Positions 8,272-17,779 of a stretch of 64,000 nucleotides of DNA are shown piece by piece (within the stretch, counting starts at the first letter, position 1; each line of letters opens with the position of its first letter). The DNA comes from DATBGZ01 sp963803115 (lineage in GTDB: Bacteria > Actinomycetota > Actinomycetes > Mycobacteriales > Micromonosporaceae): NCBI GenBank assembly GCA_963803115.1, contig CAWDLN010000002.1, positions 1 to 64,000 of the forward strand. Reading direction: 5' to 3'. The position numbers were made by a program, and so were the translations under genes. The notes beneath the pieces are model-generated. The model searched no databases, had not been told where the DNA came from, and worked only from the letters and a program-made list of their open reading frames with translations.

Positions 8272-9274
8272 ACGAGTGATTCCGATCTCTGACGATCTTG
8301 GTCAGTGGTCGTAGGCGATGAGCGAGCGTTTGGTGGGCGCGTCGGTGGCCCAGTTGTGCCAGATCGCGGCGGCCAGGGCGAGCAGGCGTTGGGCGACGCG
8401 GGCGTACACGCCTGCTTCGCTGCGTCCGCCATGCTTTTCGAGGTCGAGTTGACCTTTGAGGGTGTCGTTGACTGACTCGATCCACTGCCGCATCCCAGCC
8501 AGGTTGCCGAAGCGGCGCTTCTCGTCCTTGCGGTCCGGGCGCACCAACAACACGCCGATCTGGTCGGCGGCGAAACGCTCCATCTCCTTGCCGGACAAGC
8601 CTTTGTCGGTCAGCACGATCATCCCGTCGCGTAGCGCCGCCCGGTCGCGGGCGTGGGCGAGCAGCTCCTGGGCGACCTCCCGTTCGCCGAGCTTCGGGTT
8701 GGCCAGACACCACGCCACCGGCATGCCCTCGGCGGTGGTGAGCAGGTACAGCTTCAACCCCCAGTACCAGCGCGAGTGCGAGGCACAGTAGCCGTAGCCG
8801 GCCAGCCCGGCCAGATCCGAACGTCTGACAGTCTCCCGCGACGTTCCACATGGGACTGGGGTGGCGTCGAACAGACGCAGATCATCGGCCCAGGACGGGC
8901 ACACTGTGGCCAGGTACTCGGTGGTCCGGCAGATCAGTGCTGCTGCGGCCTTGACCCGCTTGTGGTAACCGGGCTGGTTGGGCAGGTAGGGGAACAGATG
9001 GCCCAACCGGGCGTAGCACGTGCGCATCCAGTGATGCTCCGAGCGGGCGCCCAGCAGCACCTGCGCCACCGCCAGACACACCAGTTCAGCGTCAGTGAGC
9101 TTCTTCGGCGGCCAGGCCCACGCCGCTGCTCCGCCGGAATCACGTGGTCGTCGACCAGCACGTACAGTGCGATCAGGAGGGTATCCAGGTCTGTATTCAC
9201 AAACGAACGTGGATACCCTCTCTAAAGATCATGATCTAGGCGACTCGCCGTACATCGGGTTAGGAATCGCTCGT
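8272..9274. mobile_element. IS982-family-like insertion sequence, about 1.0 kb
   Basis: A 1003-bp element bounded by ACGAGTGATTCC (8272-8283) and GGAATCGCTCGT (9263-9274), inverted repeats with one mismatch in 12. It is flanked by a CTAG duplication (8268-8271 and 9275-9278). Excising it restores the host reading frame, which fixes the ends. Its single transposase gene is on the minus strand. Confidence 0.85.
8302..9200 (-). pseudogene. IS982-family-like transposase, frameshifted
   Basis: It begins at a GTG (9200) as MNTDLDTLLIALYVLVDDHVIP, the typical N-terminus of actinomycete IS982-type transposases. A frameshift at about 9108-9112 (expected GRPPKLTDAEL) moves it to the second frame, which runs intact through LTDAELVCLAVAQVLLGARSEHHWMR, LRLFDATPVPC (first DDE Asp region), LTDKGLSGKEMERF (second) and WIESVNDTLKGQLDLEKHGG (Glu region), to a stop at 8302. 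The DDE residues are present, so one base stands between this copy and an active enzyme. Confidence 0.82.
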
Positions 9275-10126
9275 CTAGTGGTTGGCGCATGGCTGTCCTT
9301 GCTCGGCGCAACGGTCGACATCGACCTGCGACGCCGAGGAGCGGCCAACGCACGCCTGCTCACTGCCGCCTCGTTAGCCCACCACACGGGCCACGCTGAG
9401 ATCGCGGCTTGGTGTTTCGAGACACGCGCGTGGGATGCGCTCACCGAGGCCGATTTCAGAATCGCCGTCGACCTGTCGCGAGCCGCGCAACATCTTGCCC
9501 CCGCGGCGGATCAGCGCTGATTCAGGCGACCGCGCAGGAGGGACGAGCGTGGGCGCGACTCGGCGACCAGCAAGAGGCCCGCGCGGCGTTAGCCCCTGTT
9601 GAACACCTTATGACGCCGCGTCCCGTGCCTGACCGTCCCGAGCACCACTTCCAGTACGACCCGGCCAAGCAGCTCGCATATACGGTCACGACGCTTTCCT
9701 GGATCGCCGACCCAGCAGCCGAGGATTATGGACGCGAGGTACTTGCCCGACTGGAAAGTGGCACCGACGGCGGCATCCGCCCCCGCCGGATTGCCACAGC
9801 GCGCTTGGACCTCGCGCTGACGCTAAGCCGAGCCGGTCAGCTCGACGAGGCGGCCCGCCTTGCAACCCTGGCCCTCCAGTCTGGCCGCATCGTCGCGTCC
9901 AGCGCGTGGCGTGCCGCAGAGATCGTGGAGGTCGTTCGAGCCGCGCGAATTGCCGAGGTTGAAGAGTTGCGTTTCACCTATGACAACGCGTCCCGACCCA
10001 ACTTGCTGAGTGGATCCAAATAAACGACCAGCTCCAACCATGTGCCAGGTTTTGGAACCGCACAGGCCGCCTTGGCCGCCCGCCAAGGCGGTGTTGACCT
10101 GAGTCGGCGGCCGGGTCGGTGGCGCG

Positions 10127-11965
10127 CTACAGCGATGCGATGCCGAGCCCGCCGCTGACGATGACGCGCAGCCGGCTTTCGCCGGGGGCGGCGCGTGGCA
10201 GGATAAGCCAGATCTCGCGTACAGTCCCCTTGCCCTTGGGGTGGTTCTTCCAGACCCTCTCGACGGCGTCGCGATGCGCCGGGCCGAATCCCGGCTCCGT
10301 CTCGTACGGCAAGTTCACCACGACAATGCCATCGACGGCCTGTTGCCGGTCGAGCTTGCGCCGCACCGCCTCCACCACGGCGTCCGGGGAGGCGACGCGG
10401 TCGGCGGCCTCCGACTTGCCGCGCTCGCTCGCCGGCAGGTCGGCGGAGGTGTGACCCCGGGTACGCACGCTGCGCGTTGCCGAGGTGACTGTGGTGATCT
10501 CGACGCGGAGACTGACCAACTTCTTCTGTGCCGCGTCCTGGTAGCCGGCCTCGTACATGATCTCCACGTCCGGCGTGCGGGCGCCTTTCTCCTGCACCGG
10601 TTCCAACAGCCGCAGACTTTTCACCCTCGGGTTCTGCAGCAGCTGCACGATGGCCCGCAGTTCGCCTGCGTCCGCTCTGTTTTGAATGAACGTTCGCAGC
10701 TTGCCCAGCAGGGTCGGCATCTGGCGGGTGGTGCGGTAGAGCTCGGCGACTCTGGTGACCGTGCCCGAGTCTCGCGACAACTTCTGCGGGAACCTCTCGA
10801 AGAGCTTCCATGCTGCATCGATCGCCGCATCGTCGCCGCGCAGCGCGGTGGCCATCGCGGCTCGCGCCGCCGGCGGCGGCCCGGACGGCTCGGGCTTCGC
10901 CGGCTTCGCAACGGGCGCGGCGATCGGCTTTGCAGGCTTGGCAGCGGGTGCGGCCGGCTTCGCGGCCGGAGCCTTTGGCGGTGCAGGTGCGGGCTTCGGC
11001 GCTGCGCGCGCGCTTGGCGACGGCGCCGAACGCGCGGTGGCCGTCGACGGCACCGAGCCGGCGCGGTTAACCGTCTGCTGCTGCACCGGCGACGTCGCCC
11101 GGGTGGGCGACCCGGTCCCGGTGTTGCCGGTAGCCCGGCTCGGCGCTCCGGTTAGGCGTACCGGAAGGGCACCCGTGCTGGTCCGCGACCCGATTTCGCG
11201 GCCACGGTCCCGTTCCTGCGGCGGCCCCTGCGGATGCAGGGTCTGGCCGCGCGCCTCGCCGTGTGCGGCGGCCGGGCCGAGCAGCACCTGAGCGGTCTCC
11301 GCCGCGGCGATGGCCCCATCGAAGTCGCCGGTGAGGAAGTAGTAGACGCCGAAGACGGTGCCGAACGACGTCGAGCCAGTCACCCGCTCGATGCCCTGGA
11401 TCCGGGCGAGCCGGTACGCGATCGGCATCTTCCAGGTGACCATGTTCCCGATTGGGGTCGCATGGATGCTCTGCGCGTCTACAAGCTGGCCCACCGAAGG
11501 CGGCTCCGCGCCGGGGACGTGTGCCGCGAAGTACTGGCGGATCGCCTCGCCCCGGCCCACGTGCGTCGCCAGCTGGCGGATCTGCCGCACGTGCTGGCGG
11601 GCCAGCTCGAGCGCGAGCCGGCGCTGTTCGGTCACGTCGCGGGTGAGCAGGCCGTACGCGTATGTGCGGATCCGCTTCACGTCCGGTGCCGCGAGCGCCG
11701 GTACCGCGCCGAGTAGGTACAGATAGTCGTCAATGATCTCGGATGCGACCGCGTTGACGAAGAAGGAGGTGAACTGCTCGATCCACTTCTCGAACTCCCG
11801 CGGCGGGAGATCGGGCTGGCGGCCCTTGCTGACCAGCATTTGAATCCACGCCGCCGCGTCAGCCGGTCTGATCTTGTGGGCGGCGAACAGTTGGAGCAGC
11901 TGCTGCAGGCGCTGCAACTCGGCCGGGCTGAACGTCGGTTGGGTCGGTGGTGCGTTGGGGTTCAC
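10127..11965 (-). CDS. Unrecognised 612-aa protein with possible CdiA-CT-like nuclease C-terminus
   Basis: GTG start at 11965, 11 bases after the stop of the 1285-aa gene, so the two are co-transcribed. Residues 1-240 are helical (LQRLQQLLQLF.., FFVNAVASEIIDDYLYLL..) and end in a conserved-looking GSTSFGTVFGVYYFLTGDF segment. Residues about 250-390 are a Pro/Ala/Lys/Thr-rich linker. The last 220 residues form a compact domain: TPDVEIMYEAGY, LVSLRVEITTVT, then AVVEAVRRKLDRQQAVDGIVVVNL and GTVREIWLIL. That final pattern (helix, RQ, hydrophobic strand ending in NL, then an EV/EIW strand) resembles tRNase domains at the C-termini of CdiA-type toxins. The similarity is from memory and weak. No immunity gene is adjacent. 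The role could equally be structural. Confidence 0.6.
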   Translation of the reverse strand: MNPNAPPTQPTFSPAELQRLQQLLQLFAAHKIRPADAAAWIQMLVSKGRQPDLPPREFEKWIEQFTSFFVNAVASEIIDDYLYLLGAVPALAAPDVKRIRTYAYGLLTRDVTEQRRLALELARQHVRQIRQLATHVGRGEAIRQYFAAHVPGAEPPSVGQLVDAQSIHATPIGNMVTWKMPIAYRLARIQGIERVTGSTSFGTVFGVYYFLTGDFDGAIAAAETAQVLLGPAAAHGEARGQTLHPQGPPQERDRGREIGSRTSTGALPVRLTGAPSRATGNTGTGSPTRATSPVQQQTVNRAGSVPSTATARSAPSPSARAAPKPAPAPPKAPAAKPAAPAAKPAKPIAAPVAKPAKPEPSGPPPAARAAMATALRGDDAAIDAAWKLFERFPQKLSRDSGTVTRVAELYRTTRQMPTLLGKLRTFIQNRADAGELRAIVQLLQNPRVKSLRLLEPVQEKGARTPDVEIMYEAGYQDAAQKKLVSLRVEITTVTSATRSVRTRGHTSADLPASERGKSEAADRVASPDAVVEAVRRKLDRQQAVDGIVVVNLPYETEPGFGPAHRDAVERVWKNHPKGKGTVREIWLILPRAAPGESRLRVIVSGGLGIASL

Positions 11966-11976
11966 GGGTGCGATGC

Positions 11977-14900
11977 CTAAGGTGTCGGGTTCGGGCTGGG
12001 CTGCGCGGGCAGGTCGATGCTCACCGGCGCCGCCGTCAGCACCTGCGTCTGCACCTCCGGGTCACCGCGCTCGCCCGCTGCGATCCGCGACGCGTATCGC
12101 AGCGCCTCGAGCTGGGCCTGGCGCAGCTCGGCGCCGGCGCGCAGCGTGTCGATCTGCCGATGCCGCAGCTTGAAGTCCTCCAACAGCGGGTGAACGCCGG
12201 GCAACGCATCGATATAGAGCTGACCGGTGGGTACCACGATCTGCTCGGACACCAGCCGCTGGTTTTCCAGCGCAGCGAGCAGCCATTTGGTGATCTCTCG
12301 TTTGGCGCCCTCGTCGTTGCCCGCCTTGTGCCAGGCGCACTCGGCGAGCTCTACCGCCTCGCTGGGCGCCGGCACCTCGCCGAGGATGTCCGGATCGGTG
12401 ACGCCGAAGTACGTGTCGAGAAACGCCTGCGCCATGAAGAGGGTGACCGCGTTGTGTTGCTTGAGCGGGAAGATGCCGTAGTTTCCCTTGAACCCGAGCA
12501 GCCGGTCCAGGTCGGCGACCTCGTAGAGCACTCGCGTCGCATCGCCGAAGTCCACGAGCGGAACCTGGACCTGCACCTTCTCCGCTGCCTGCTGGTCAGC
12601 CAGATTCTGGATGCCGGAGACCCAACTGTCGTACGTGCCCTGGACGTCCACGCCGATGTCGCCGAGGCCGCCGAATCCGCCGAAGCCGCCGCCGCCGCCG
12701 CTGCCGCTGGGGCCGCTGGGGCCGGGCGGTGGGGTCGTCGGTTCCGGCTTGGTGACTTGGACCGTCATCGCGGTGGTGTCCGGCCAGCCGACCTCGCGGT
12801 CGTAGAGCCGCAGGTACCGCTGATCCGGTGGCTCATGCAGCCAGATCGCCTGCATGTAGTAGAGGATGTTTTCTTTCACGTGGATCCGGAGCTGGTCGAT
12901 GGCGACCCGGCGGTTGAGCCGGCGTCGCAGTGCCTCGTTGTACGCGTCGGTGGCCGCGGCCAACGCCGACATCGACGTGGCCAGTTGCTGCTCGGCCCGG
13001 GTGAAGTCGGCGTCTGTCCAGTCCATCGCCTGCTGTGCGGCCTGCCGCCGCGCCTCCGCCTTGGCCGCGCTGTCGTCATCGCCGAACAGGAAGTCGCCCA
13101 CCATATCGAGGGCGCCGCCGCCGCTCGAGCCGCCGGCGCGCAGGGCCGCGTCCAGCCGCGTCCGGGCCTGCTGGCGCAGCGACTCCCGGATGCTCAGGTC
13201 GCTGGTGAGCCGGCGCACCGTGTCGATCTGCGTCTCCCACTGAGTACGCAGCACCTCCACGCCCAGCTCGTCGCTGGCGAAACCGTCAGAGAGGTAGTCC
13301 AACGCGGGTACCAGTCCGTCGTCGAGGATCACCCGGCGCAGGATCCACTCCTGGGTCAGCAGCCAGTCCTCGTCGATCTCGTTGGGCGCTGGAACTTCGA
13401 AGGCGACCAGAACCACCGGGGTGACCCGGTGCAGCCGCTCGGAGATCTCCAGCAGTCGCTGGAGTTCGTAGAGCAGATACGTCACCGTCAGCTCATCGTT
13501 CGTGTTCACGATCTCGGCGGTCTCGGTGAACTCGTCGGTGAGCGTACGCTCCGAGCTGATCTCGAGTGTGCGCTCCTTGCGGTACTCCTCGGACGCCTTG
13601 CGCACCGCCTCACGGTAGCTGCGCTTGGCCACCGAGGACTCCTGAGCCTGATCCGCACCATAGGCGCCGCTGGCCCGGAAGTCGGCGATGGCGACGTTGA
13701 AGCCGCCCTCGGCGGTCAGCTTGAAGTTCGTCGACGCCGACGCCTTGCGCAGGATGTCGGTCTCCCACCGGCTCGTCTCGGTGGATTCACCAGTACGGGC
13801 AGCCAGCGCGCGCTCGACCTCCTTCTGCGCCCGGCTCGCCCGGACCACCCGCTTCTTGGTGTAGCTGCGCTTCTCACCAGGTGCGAGCGGGATTGTCGCG
13901 ACCAGCTCACCGACCTGGTAGTGCAGCGGTTGCCACTTCTGCCGATAGGTGGTGACGATGCCGTAGTTGTACGAGCCGGGCGCGAACACGTCGAACCGGT
14001 ACGCCTCGGCCAGCCGGTCGGCGATTCCCTGCAGCAGCCGACCCGCACGGGCCAGGCCCGGAACCCACGAGCCGCCCCCGCCGCTAGAACTGCCGGAGTC
14101 GTACCCGAAGAGGATCGCCTCGCCCCGCTCCCGGCCCCAGTGCGCATGGAGCTCCCGCATCGGCGTCTCGAACCAGGCGTCGGGGAAGCTCGTGCCGGCG
14201 CGGTCCAGGTACTCCTTGATGTCGCCGCCGGGCAGCGACGTGCCGCCGCCGCCGGGCGCGACGTTCGTGAACCAGAAGACGAGGCCCTGCTGCTCCCACT
14301 GGTTGTCCACCCAGTGCAGGAAGTCCATGTAGTCGCGGTGCTCCGGGCTCAACGCCGCCCACTTGTCGGCGAGCTCGGGCAGCCAGGCCGCCAGCTCCGC
14401 CGGCGGGTCGCCGGCGCCGGCTGCCTTCGCCGCCACCTCGGTGGCGTCTTTCAGGTGCGCGAGAAAATCCCGGAGTTCGGTGATTTCGCTGGTATCACTG
14501 GCGATCGAGCCCCAGTCGACGACCGGGACGAGCGCCTCATACACCTCGATGAGCTGCTGCTGGGTCTTGGCGTCGATGATGGCGGTCCATACGTCGCGCC
14601 AGGCCACCTGCAAGGTATGGAAGTCGTGCAGTGACGCCTGGTCGGCTGGCCCGCCCGGAAGGTCAACGGAGAGCCCGGTCTTGACCGCGTCGGCGTTGGG
14701 TCGTAGCGCGAGCTGCGCCGGGCTGTCGATGTCGAGGCCGTACACCGCGGCCCGCGCCAGGGCGAGCACGTCGGCCTGCAGGCCTTCCACCGGCGCGGAG
14801 CCGCCACCCGTCGCGGAGCCGCCGTTGTCGGATGCGCCGCCGGTGCCTGTCGCAGTACCGCCCGCGTCGAGGTTGCCCGCCGTCGGCGGGCCCGGCGTCC

Positions 14901-15834
14901 CGGCGGCGTCGTCGCTGGGTGCCGCCGGGCTTCCGCCGTTGCTCGCCACGGCGTCCGGCTCACCGGCGTGCATCGACTGGCACAGGTCGATGGCGTTGAA
15001 CGCACGCATCGCGTCGGTGGTGAAGACGCCTGGGCCCGCCTGGGCCTCGACCTTCGACAAGGTGGTGCCACCGGCGGGTGAAACCCAAACGCCACTCTGG
15101 GTCTGCTGGAAGCCGAGCTTCTTCAAACCCCTGCTATCGGTACGAATCACCAGCGGCTTGACCCTCGGTGCGATGTCGCGCAACCGCCGTAATCCGGCCG
15201 CTCGCGCCGTCTTCGTAGCCTCCACAGTGGACTGTCCGGGGGGAACAAACAGTTCCGCGGCGGCACCCTGGCGACGCCGCGCGGCGCCGAGGACGTCTCG
15301 GGCCAGTGCCGCTCCTTGAGCGCGTACCGCCAATTGGCGCGCGACGACCGGAGCCATCACGCGGGACATGGCCGAGTCGAACGCTGCCCTCGAGGCCATG
15401 TCCCGTACCACACCCTCCACCGGCTCGGCGGGGCGCTGGCTGGCGGTCCGGGTCGGCCCTGGGCCCCAGACCCCGCGCGGCACCATCACCACGAACGCCT
15501 CCTCCCGAGCGGCGCCTTGGCGCGGTGCACGGGTCACGTAGAGAGGCTCGGCCTCGGGATTGCCGGCGGCGCCGGCGACATGCGGTCGGTAGAGCGCAAG
15601 GGTAATGTCGGGCCGCCGCGCGTGGCCCGCCATCGTTGCGCGCAGGTGCTCCTCGGCGAACTCGATGCGGAACGACCCGTCGGCGGTGACGACCGCCGAA
15701 CCGAGCCGGTGCGCGCGGCGCAGGTCGGACCGCTCCGCGTCGGTCGCAGGGTCCATGTCAAACGCCGCCACGACCAGATTCGATACCGGTGCCCCGGTCT
15801 CCAGCTGTACCACTCGCCCGACAACGGCGCCCAT
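11977..15834 (-). CDS. Unrecognised 1285-aa protein with TTR-like N-terminus and IPLAPGE core
   Basis: ATG start at 15834 with GAGGTG six bases upstream. Residues 1-85 look like a transthyretin/carboxypeptidase-regulatory beta-sandwich (GRVVQLETGAPVSNLVVAAF..TADGSFRIEF). Residues about 85-300 are mixed helices. Gly/Ser/Thr linkers lie at about 310-360 and 595-610, and another at about 1045. The centre (about 625-760) has SYNYGIVTTYRQKWQPLHYQ, then VGELVATIPLAPGEKRSYTKKR and long Glu/Arg-rich helices. The C-terminal third is helical with AIWLHEPPDQRYLRLYDREVGW and FPLKQHNAVTLFMAQAFLD. There is no signal peptide or membrane segment. I recall related large actinomycete proteins with the PLAPGE signature but no assigned function. 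It is the first gene of the pair. Confidence 0.75.
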   Translation of the reverse strand: MGAVVGRVVQLETGAPVSNLVVAAFDMDPATDAERSDLRRAHRLGSAVVTADGSFRIEFAEEHLRATMAGHARRPDITLALYRPHVAGAAGNPEAEPLYVTRAPRQGAAREEAFVVMVPRGVWGPGPTRTASQRPAEPVEGVVRDMASRAAFDSAMSRVMAPVVARQLAVRAQGAALARDVLGAARRRQGAAAELFVPPGQSTVEATKTARAAGLRRLRDIAPRVKPLVIRTDSRGLKKLGFQQTQSGVWVSPAGGTTLSKVEAQAGPGVFTTDAMRAFNAIDLCQSMHAGEPDAVASNGGSPAAPSDDAAGTPGPPTAGNLDAGGTATGTGGASDNGGSATGGGSAPVEGLQADVLALARAAVYGLDIDSPAQLALRPNADAVKTGLSVDLPGGPADQASLHDFHTLQVAWRDVWTAIIDAKTQQQLIEVYEALVPVVDWGSIASDTSEITELRDFLAHLKDATEVAAKAAGAGDPPAELAAWLPELADKWAALSPEHRDYMDFLHWVDNQWEQQGLVFWFTNVAPGGGGTSLPGGDIKEYLDRAGTSFPDAWFETPMRELHAHWGRERGEAILFGYDSGSSSGGGGSWVPGLARAGRLLQGIADRLAEAYRFDVFAPGSYNYGIVTTYRQKWQPLHYQVGELVATIPLAPGEKRSYTKKRVVRASRAQKEVERALAARTGESTETSRWETDILRKASASTNFKLTAEGGFNVAIADFRASGAYGADQAQESSVAKRSYREAVRKASEEYRKERTLEISSERTLTDEFTETAEIVNTNDELTVTYLLYELQRLLEISERLHRVTPVVLVAFEVPAPNEIDEDWLLTQEWILRRVILDDGLVPALDYLSDGFASDELGVEVLRTQWETQIDTVRRLTSDLSIRESLRQQARTRLDAALRAGGSSGGGALDMVGDFLFGDDDSAAKAEARRQAAQQAMDWTDADFTRAEQQLATSMSALAAATDAYNEALRRRLNRRVAIDQLRIHVKENILYYMQAIWLHEPPDQRYLRLYDREVGWPDTTAMTVQVTKPEPTTPPPGPSGPSGSGGGGGFGGFGGLGDIGVDVQGTYDSWVSGIQNLADQQAAEKVQVQVPLVDFGDATRVLYEVADLDRLLGFKGNYGIFPLKQHNAVTLFMAQAFLDTYFGVTDPDILGEVPAPSEAVELAECAWHKAGNDEGAKREITKWLLAALENQRLVSEQIVVPTGQLYIDALPGVHPLLEDFKLRHRQIDTLRAGAELRQAQLEALRYASRIAAGERGDPEVQTQVLTAAPVSIDLPAQPSPNPTP

Positions 15835-17167
15835 GCGGTCACCTCACGCGACACTCGATCAAACATCGACGGATCGCCACCGATTGTGGCGGACGCCACG
15901 GGCGAATGCGCCGATGGTCAGGAATGAGACACCGAAAAGCGATTGACACGATGGTGAATTGGCCGGAATGCATCCACGGTGCATGGACGGGAGGTTGAGG
16001 GAGTCTGCTGGCTCCGTTGCATTGTGCGGATGGCGAGACCGGACACGCGTGTGCGGTGATTTCCTCGACCTGCTCAAGCTCGTGGTCGCCTGCCGCGGTC
16101 GGCGGTAGCTGGGTTCCGGTTCCCATCGGACGGGAGCATGGCGCCGTTAGCTGGTACCTGTGCTTCACTCTCGTACTGCGAACGTCGAAGAACTGCTGGT
16201 CTACTTTGCCGAATCCCTCTCAGGATGGATCAAGGCGGCGCTACGCGCCGCAACGCCGGGGGAAGCGGTGACCGGAACGCGGCTGTTGATTAGGCCATCC
16301 TCACCCGCTCTCCTCCGCGATCGAGTCGAGCCTTCCACCCATATGAACCCGGGTCGGGTGTGGCGCACCCGAGGCTCAGCCCGTACACGAGCTCGTCGGC
16401 CTGGTCCACGTCGTCACGAGGGTAAGCAACGCTGAACCCGGCCTGCATCGCTCCTCTGTCATCTCCGGCCTGCACGATCCTTCTCTGGTGCCACTGCCCG
16501 CCGGCCGCGGCCTGGCGCTCGACACGTCGGCGCCCGCCGCGCCGGCGGCGCCATCCGAGCTGACCAGACCGCAATGACAGCGGCAAGCATCCGCCACATC
16601 AGGCTTAACCTCGTTCGACTTGAGACGATCCCGGAGCTCCTCCCGGTCGACGCCTGATACGACGCCCGGCCACCGCCGGTTCACGTGTCGGAAGGCCGAA
16701 CGCGGTCGATGAGCTGGTGGTCCGTGCGGCCGCGTGCGGGCTGAAGAAGGTGAGGCTCGTCGTTGTGCTCGGCCGTCCCGAACCGGCCGCTCCCGCTAAC
16801 GCTCCCGCGTCCGGTCCGGTACGACCCACGAGGAACCTCCGGGGGCGCGCCGGGTCCGTGCCAGGTCCGGGCGCCGTCGGCGACTCGCCCTGGCGGCCAC
16901 CCCCTCAGGCCGCCGGATCATATTCCCGCTCCCGACCTTGTCAATGGCGCGCTTTGCGCGTCCCTTCGGGCAGACCATTGACAAGCCCACTCGCTCAGAA
17001 TCATTGGCGGCGATCAGGGGATGCCCGGAATCCGGACTGACCGCCTCCCGACCGCCGTCGTGGTCAAGCACTCCCGCCAGCTACCCACCCACTTCGCCGG
17101 GCTCAACCAAGCGCCACACTGACCGTTGCGCTGGCCCAGATGCCGGAGGAGCCGACGCCGATGTTCG
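15835..17167. other. 1.3-kb stretch without a convincing gene
   Basis: Upstream region of the 1285-aa gene. Open frames here have poor actinomycete codon bias and no recognisable domain. A Cys-containing minus frame at 16376-16684 (MNRRWPGVV..) is the least bad candidate and I do not call it. The only structure I see is the hairpin repeat at 16937-16985. Confidence 0.5.
16937..16985. repeat. Nested hairpin repeat
   Basis: CTTGTCAATGG (16937-16947) pairs perfectly with CCATTGACAAG (16975-16985). Inside lies a second hairpin, CGCGC-TTT-GCGCG (16948-16960). The 49-bp unit has no T run. The minus frame across it reads MVCPKGRAKRAIDKVGSGN, a string I associate with multicopy non-coding repeats of actinomycetes; that recall is unverified. 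Confidence 0.6.
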
Positions 17168-17596
17168 CTACCTAACCCAGCCGTTCTTACCGGCGAACTC
17201 CAGCAGACGCGTCCGCAAGTCGTTGATCTGCGCACCGGTCAACTGCGGCACGGACTCGAGGAGAAGCTCCGTCATCCGCCGTAAGAACTCGCTCTCGGAC
17301 AGGACGTTGAACAGGTTTGCGTCCATGGCGGGGGATCTCACGTTTGCGAGGGCTGTGCCGACGCCCGGCGTGACGCTCACCGTCTGAAGCGGGTCCTCGA
17401 TCACTCGCACGTTGTACGCCTTCAGACCGCGTTCGCCGTCGATAATCTCAAACTCAACCCGCGTACCAGTGCGTATGCGCCCACCGGTGAGCTCATTCGC
17501 ATGCACAAATACGTCGTCGTCCTCGCCGCCGTCCGGCGCGATGAACCCGTATCCCTTATCGTCGCTGAAGCGCACAACAGTACCGATCATGACCAT
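17168..17596 (-). CDS. Cold-shock-domain protein with C-terminal extension
   Basis: About 142 residues. The N-terminal 68 residues are a cold-shock OB fold. RNP1 is present as GYGFIAP and RNP2 as DVFVHANEL, following the start MVMIGTVVRFSDDKGYGF. A typical CSP (about 67 aa) ends there; this one adds about 70 residues (LFNVLSESEFLRRMTELLLESVPQLTGAQINDLRTRLLEFAGK), which look helical. It should bind single-stranded nucleic acid. Two ATGs, at 17596 and 17590, are possible; AGGG lies six bases before the second. It lies just inside the presumed right end of the integrative element. Confidence 0.85.
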   Translation of the reverse strand: MVMIGTVVRFSDDKGYGFIAPDGGEDDDVFVHANELTGGRIRTGTRVEFEIIDGERGLKAYNVRVIEDPLQTVSVTPGVGTALANVRSPAMDANLFNVLSESEFLRRMTELLLESVPQLTGAQINDLRTRLLEFAGKNGWVR

Positions 17597-17779
17597 CCCT
17601 GCCCTACCAACCTCGACCGACCAATCGCCACTACGATCATCAACTCGACGCGCTAACCGACTGACATCGGTATTTGCGCGTACGCGGACTCTACAAGACG
17701 ACCATGCCGGAAACCGGCGGCACCCCCGGGTTTGCGGTCTCTGCATTGGGCAGCGGGACGCACCACATGTCGTCGCGGG

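Larger units (their letters stand above)
7818..10023 (+). pseudogene. XRE-family/TPR-like regulator split by IS982-type element and frameshifted
   Basis: The upstream part (7818-8271) has an XRE helix-turn-helix (FGRDLRRRRSERGLSLAQLAQL..LGQIEKGERRPS, residues 5-45) and a helical region ending ..RGRQRLL. Removing the insertion and one CTAG duplicate rejoins it in frame at 9279 as RLLVVGAWLSLLGATVDIDLRRRG, the usual sequence of this actinomycete family. The TPR-like repeats continue to a frameshift in a C5 run at 9498-9502. One missing C would restore HLAPRGGSALIQATAQEGRAW. The last frame ends at 10023. Such proteins often regulate element or antibiotic genes. This copy is broken twice. Confidence 0.85.

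Noticed and set aside
11947..14634. 895-codon open frame on the plus strand
   Set aside because: It is the antisense shadow of the 1285-aa gene; the protein has no domain, and the minus frame has normal codon bias, a ribosome site and recognisable structure.
16376..16684. Minus-strand 102-codon frame with a short Cys cluster
   Set aside because: The second half is out of character for a protein and there is no ribosome site or known domain.
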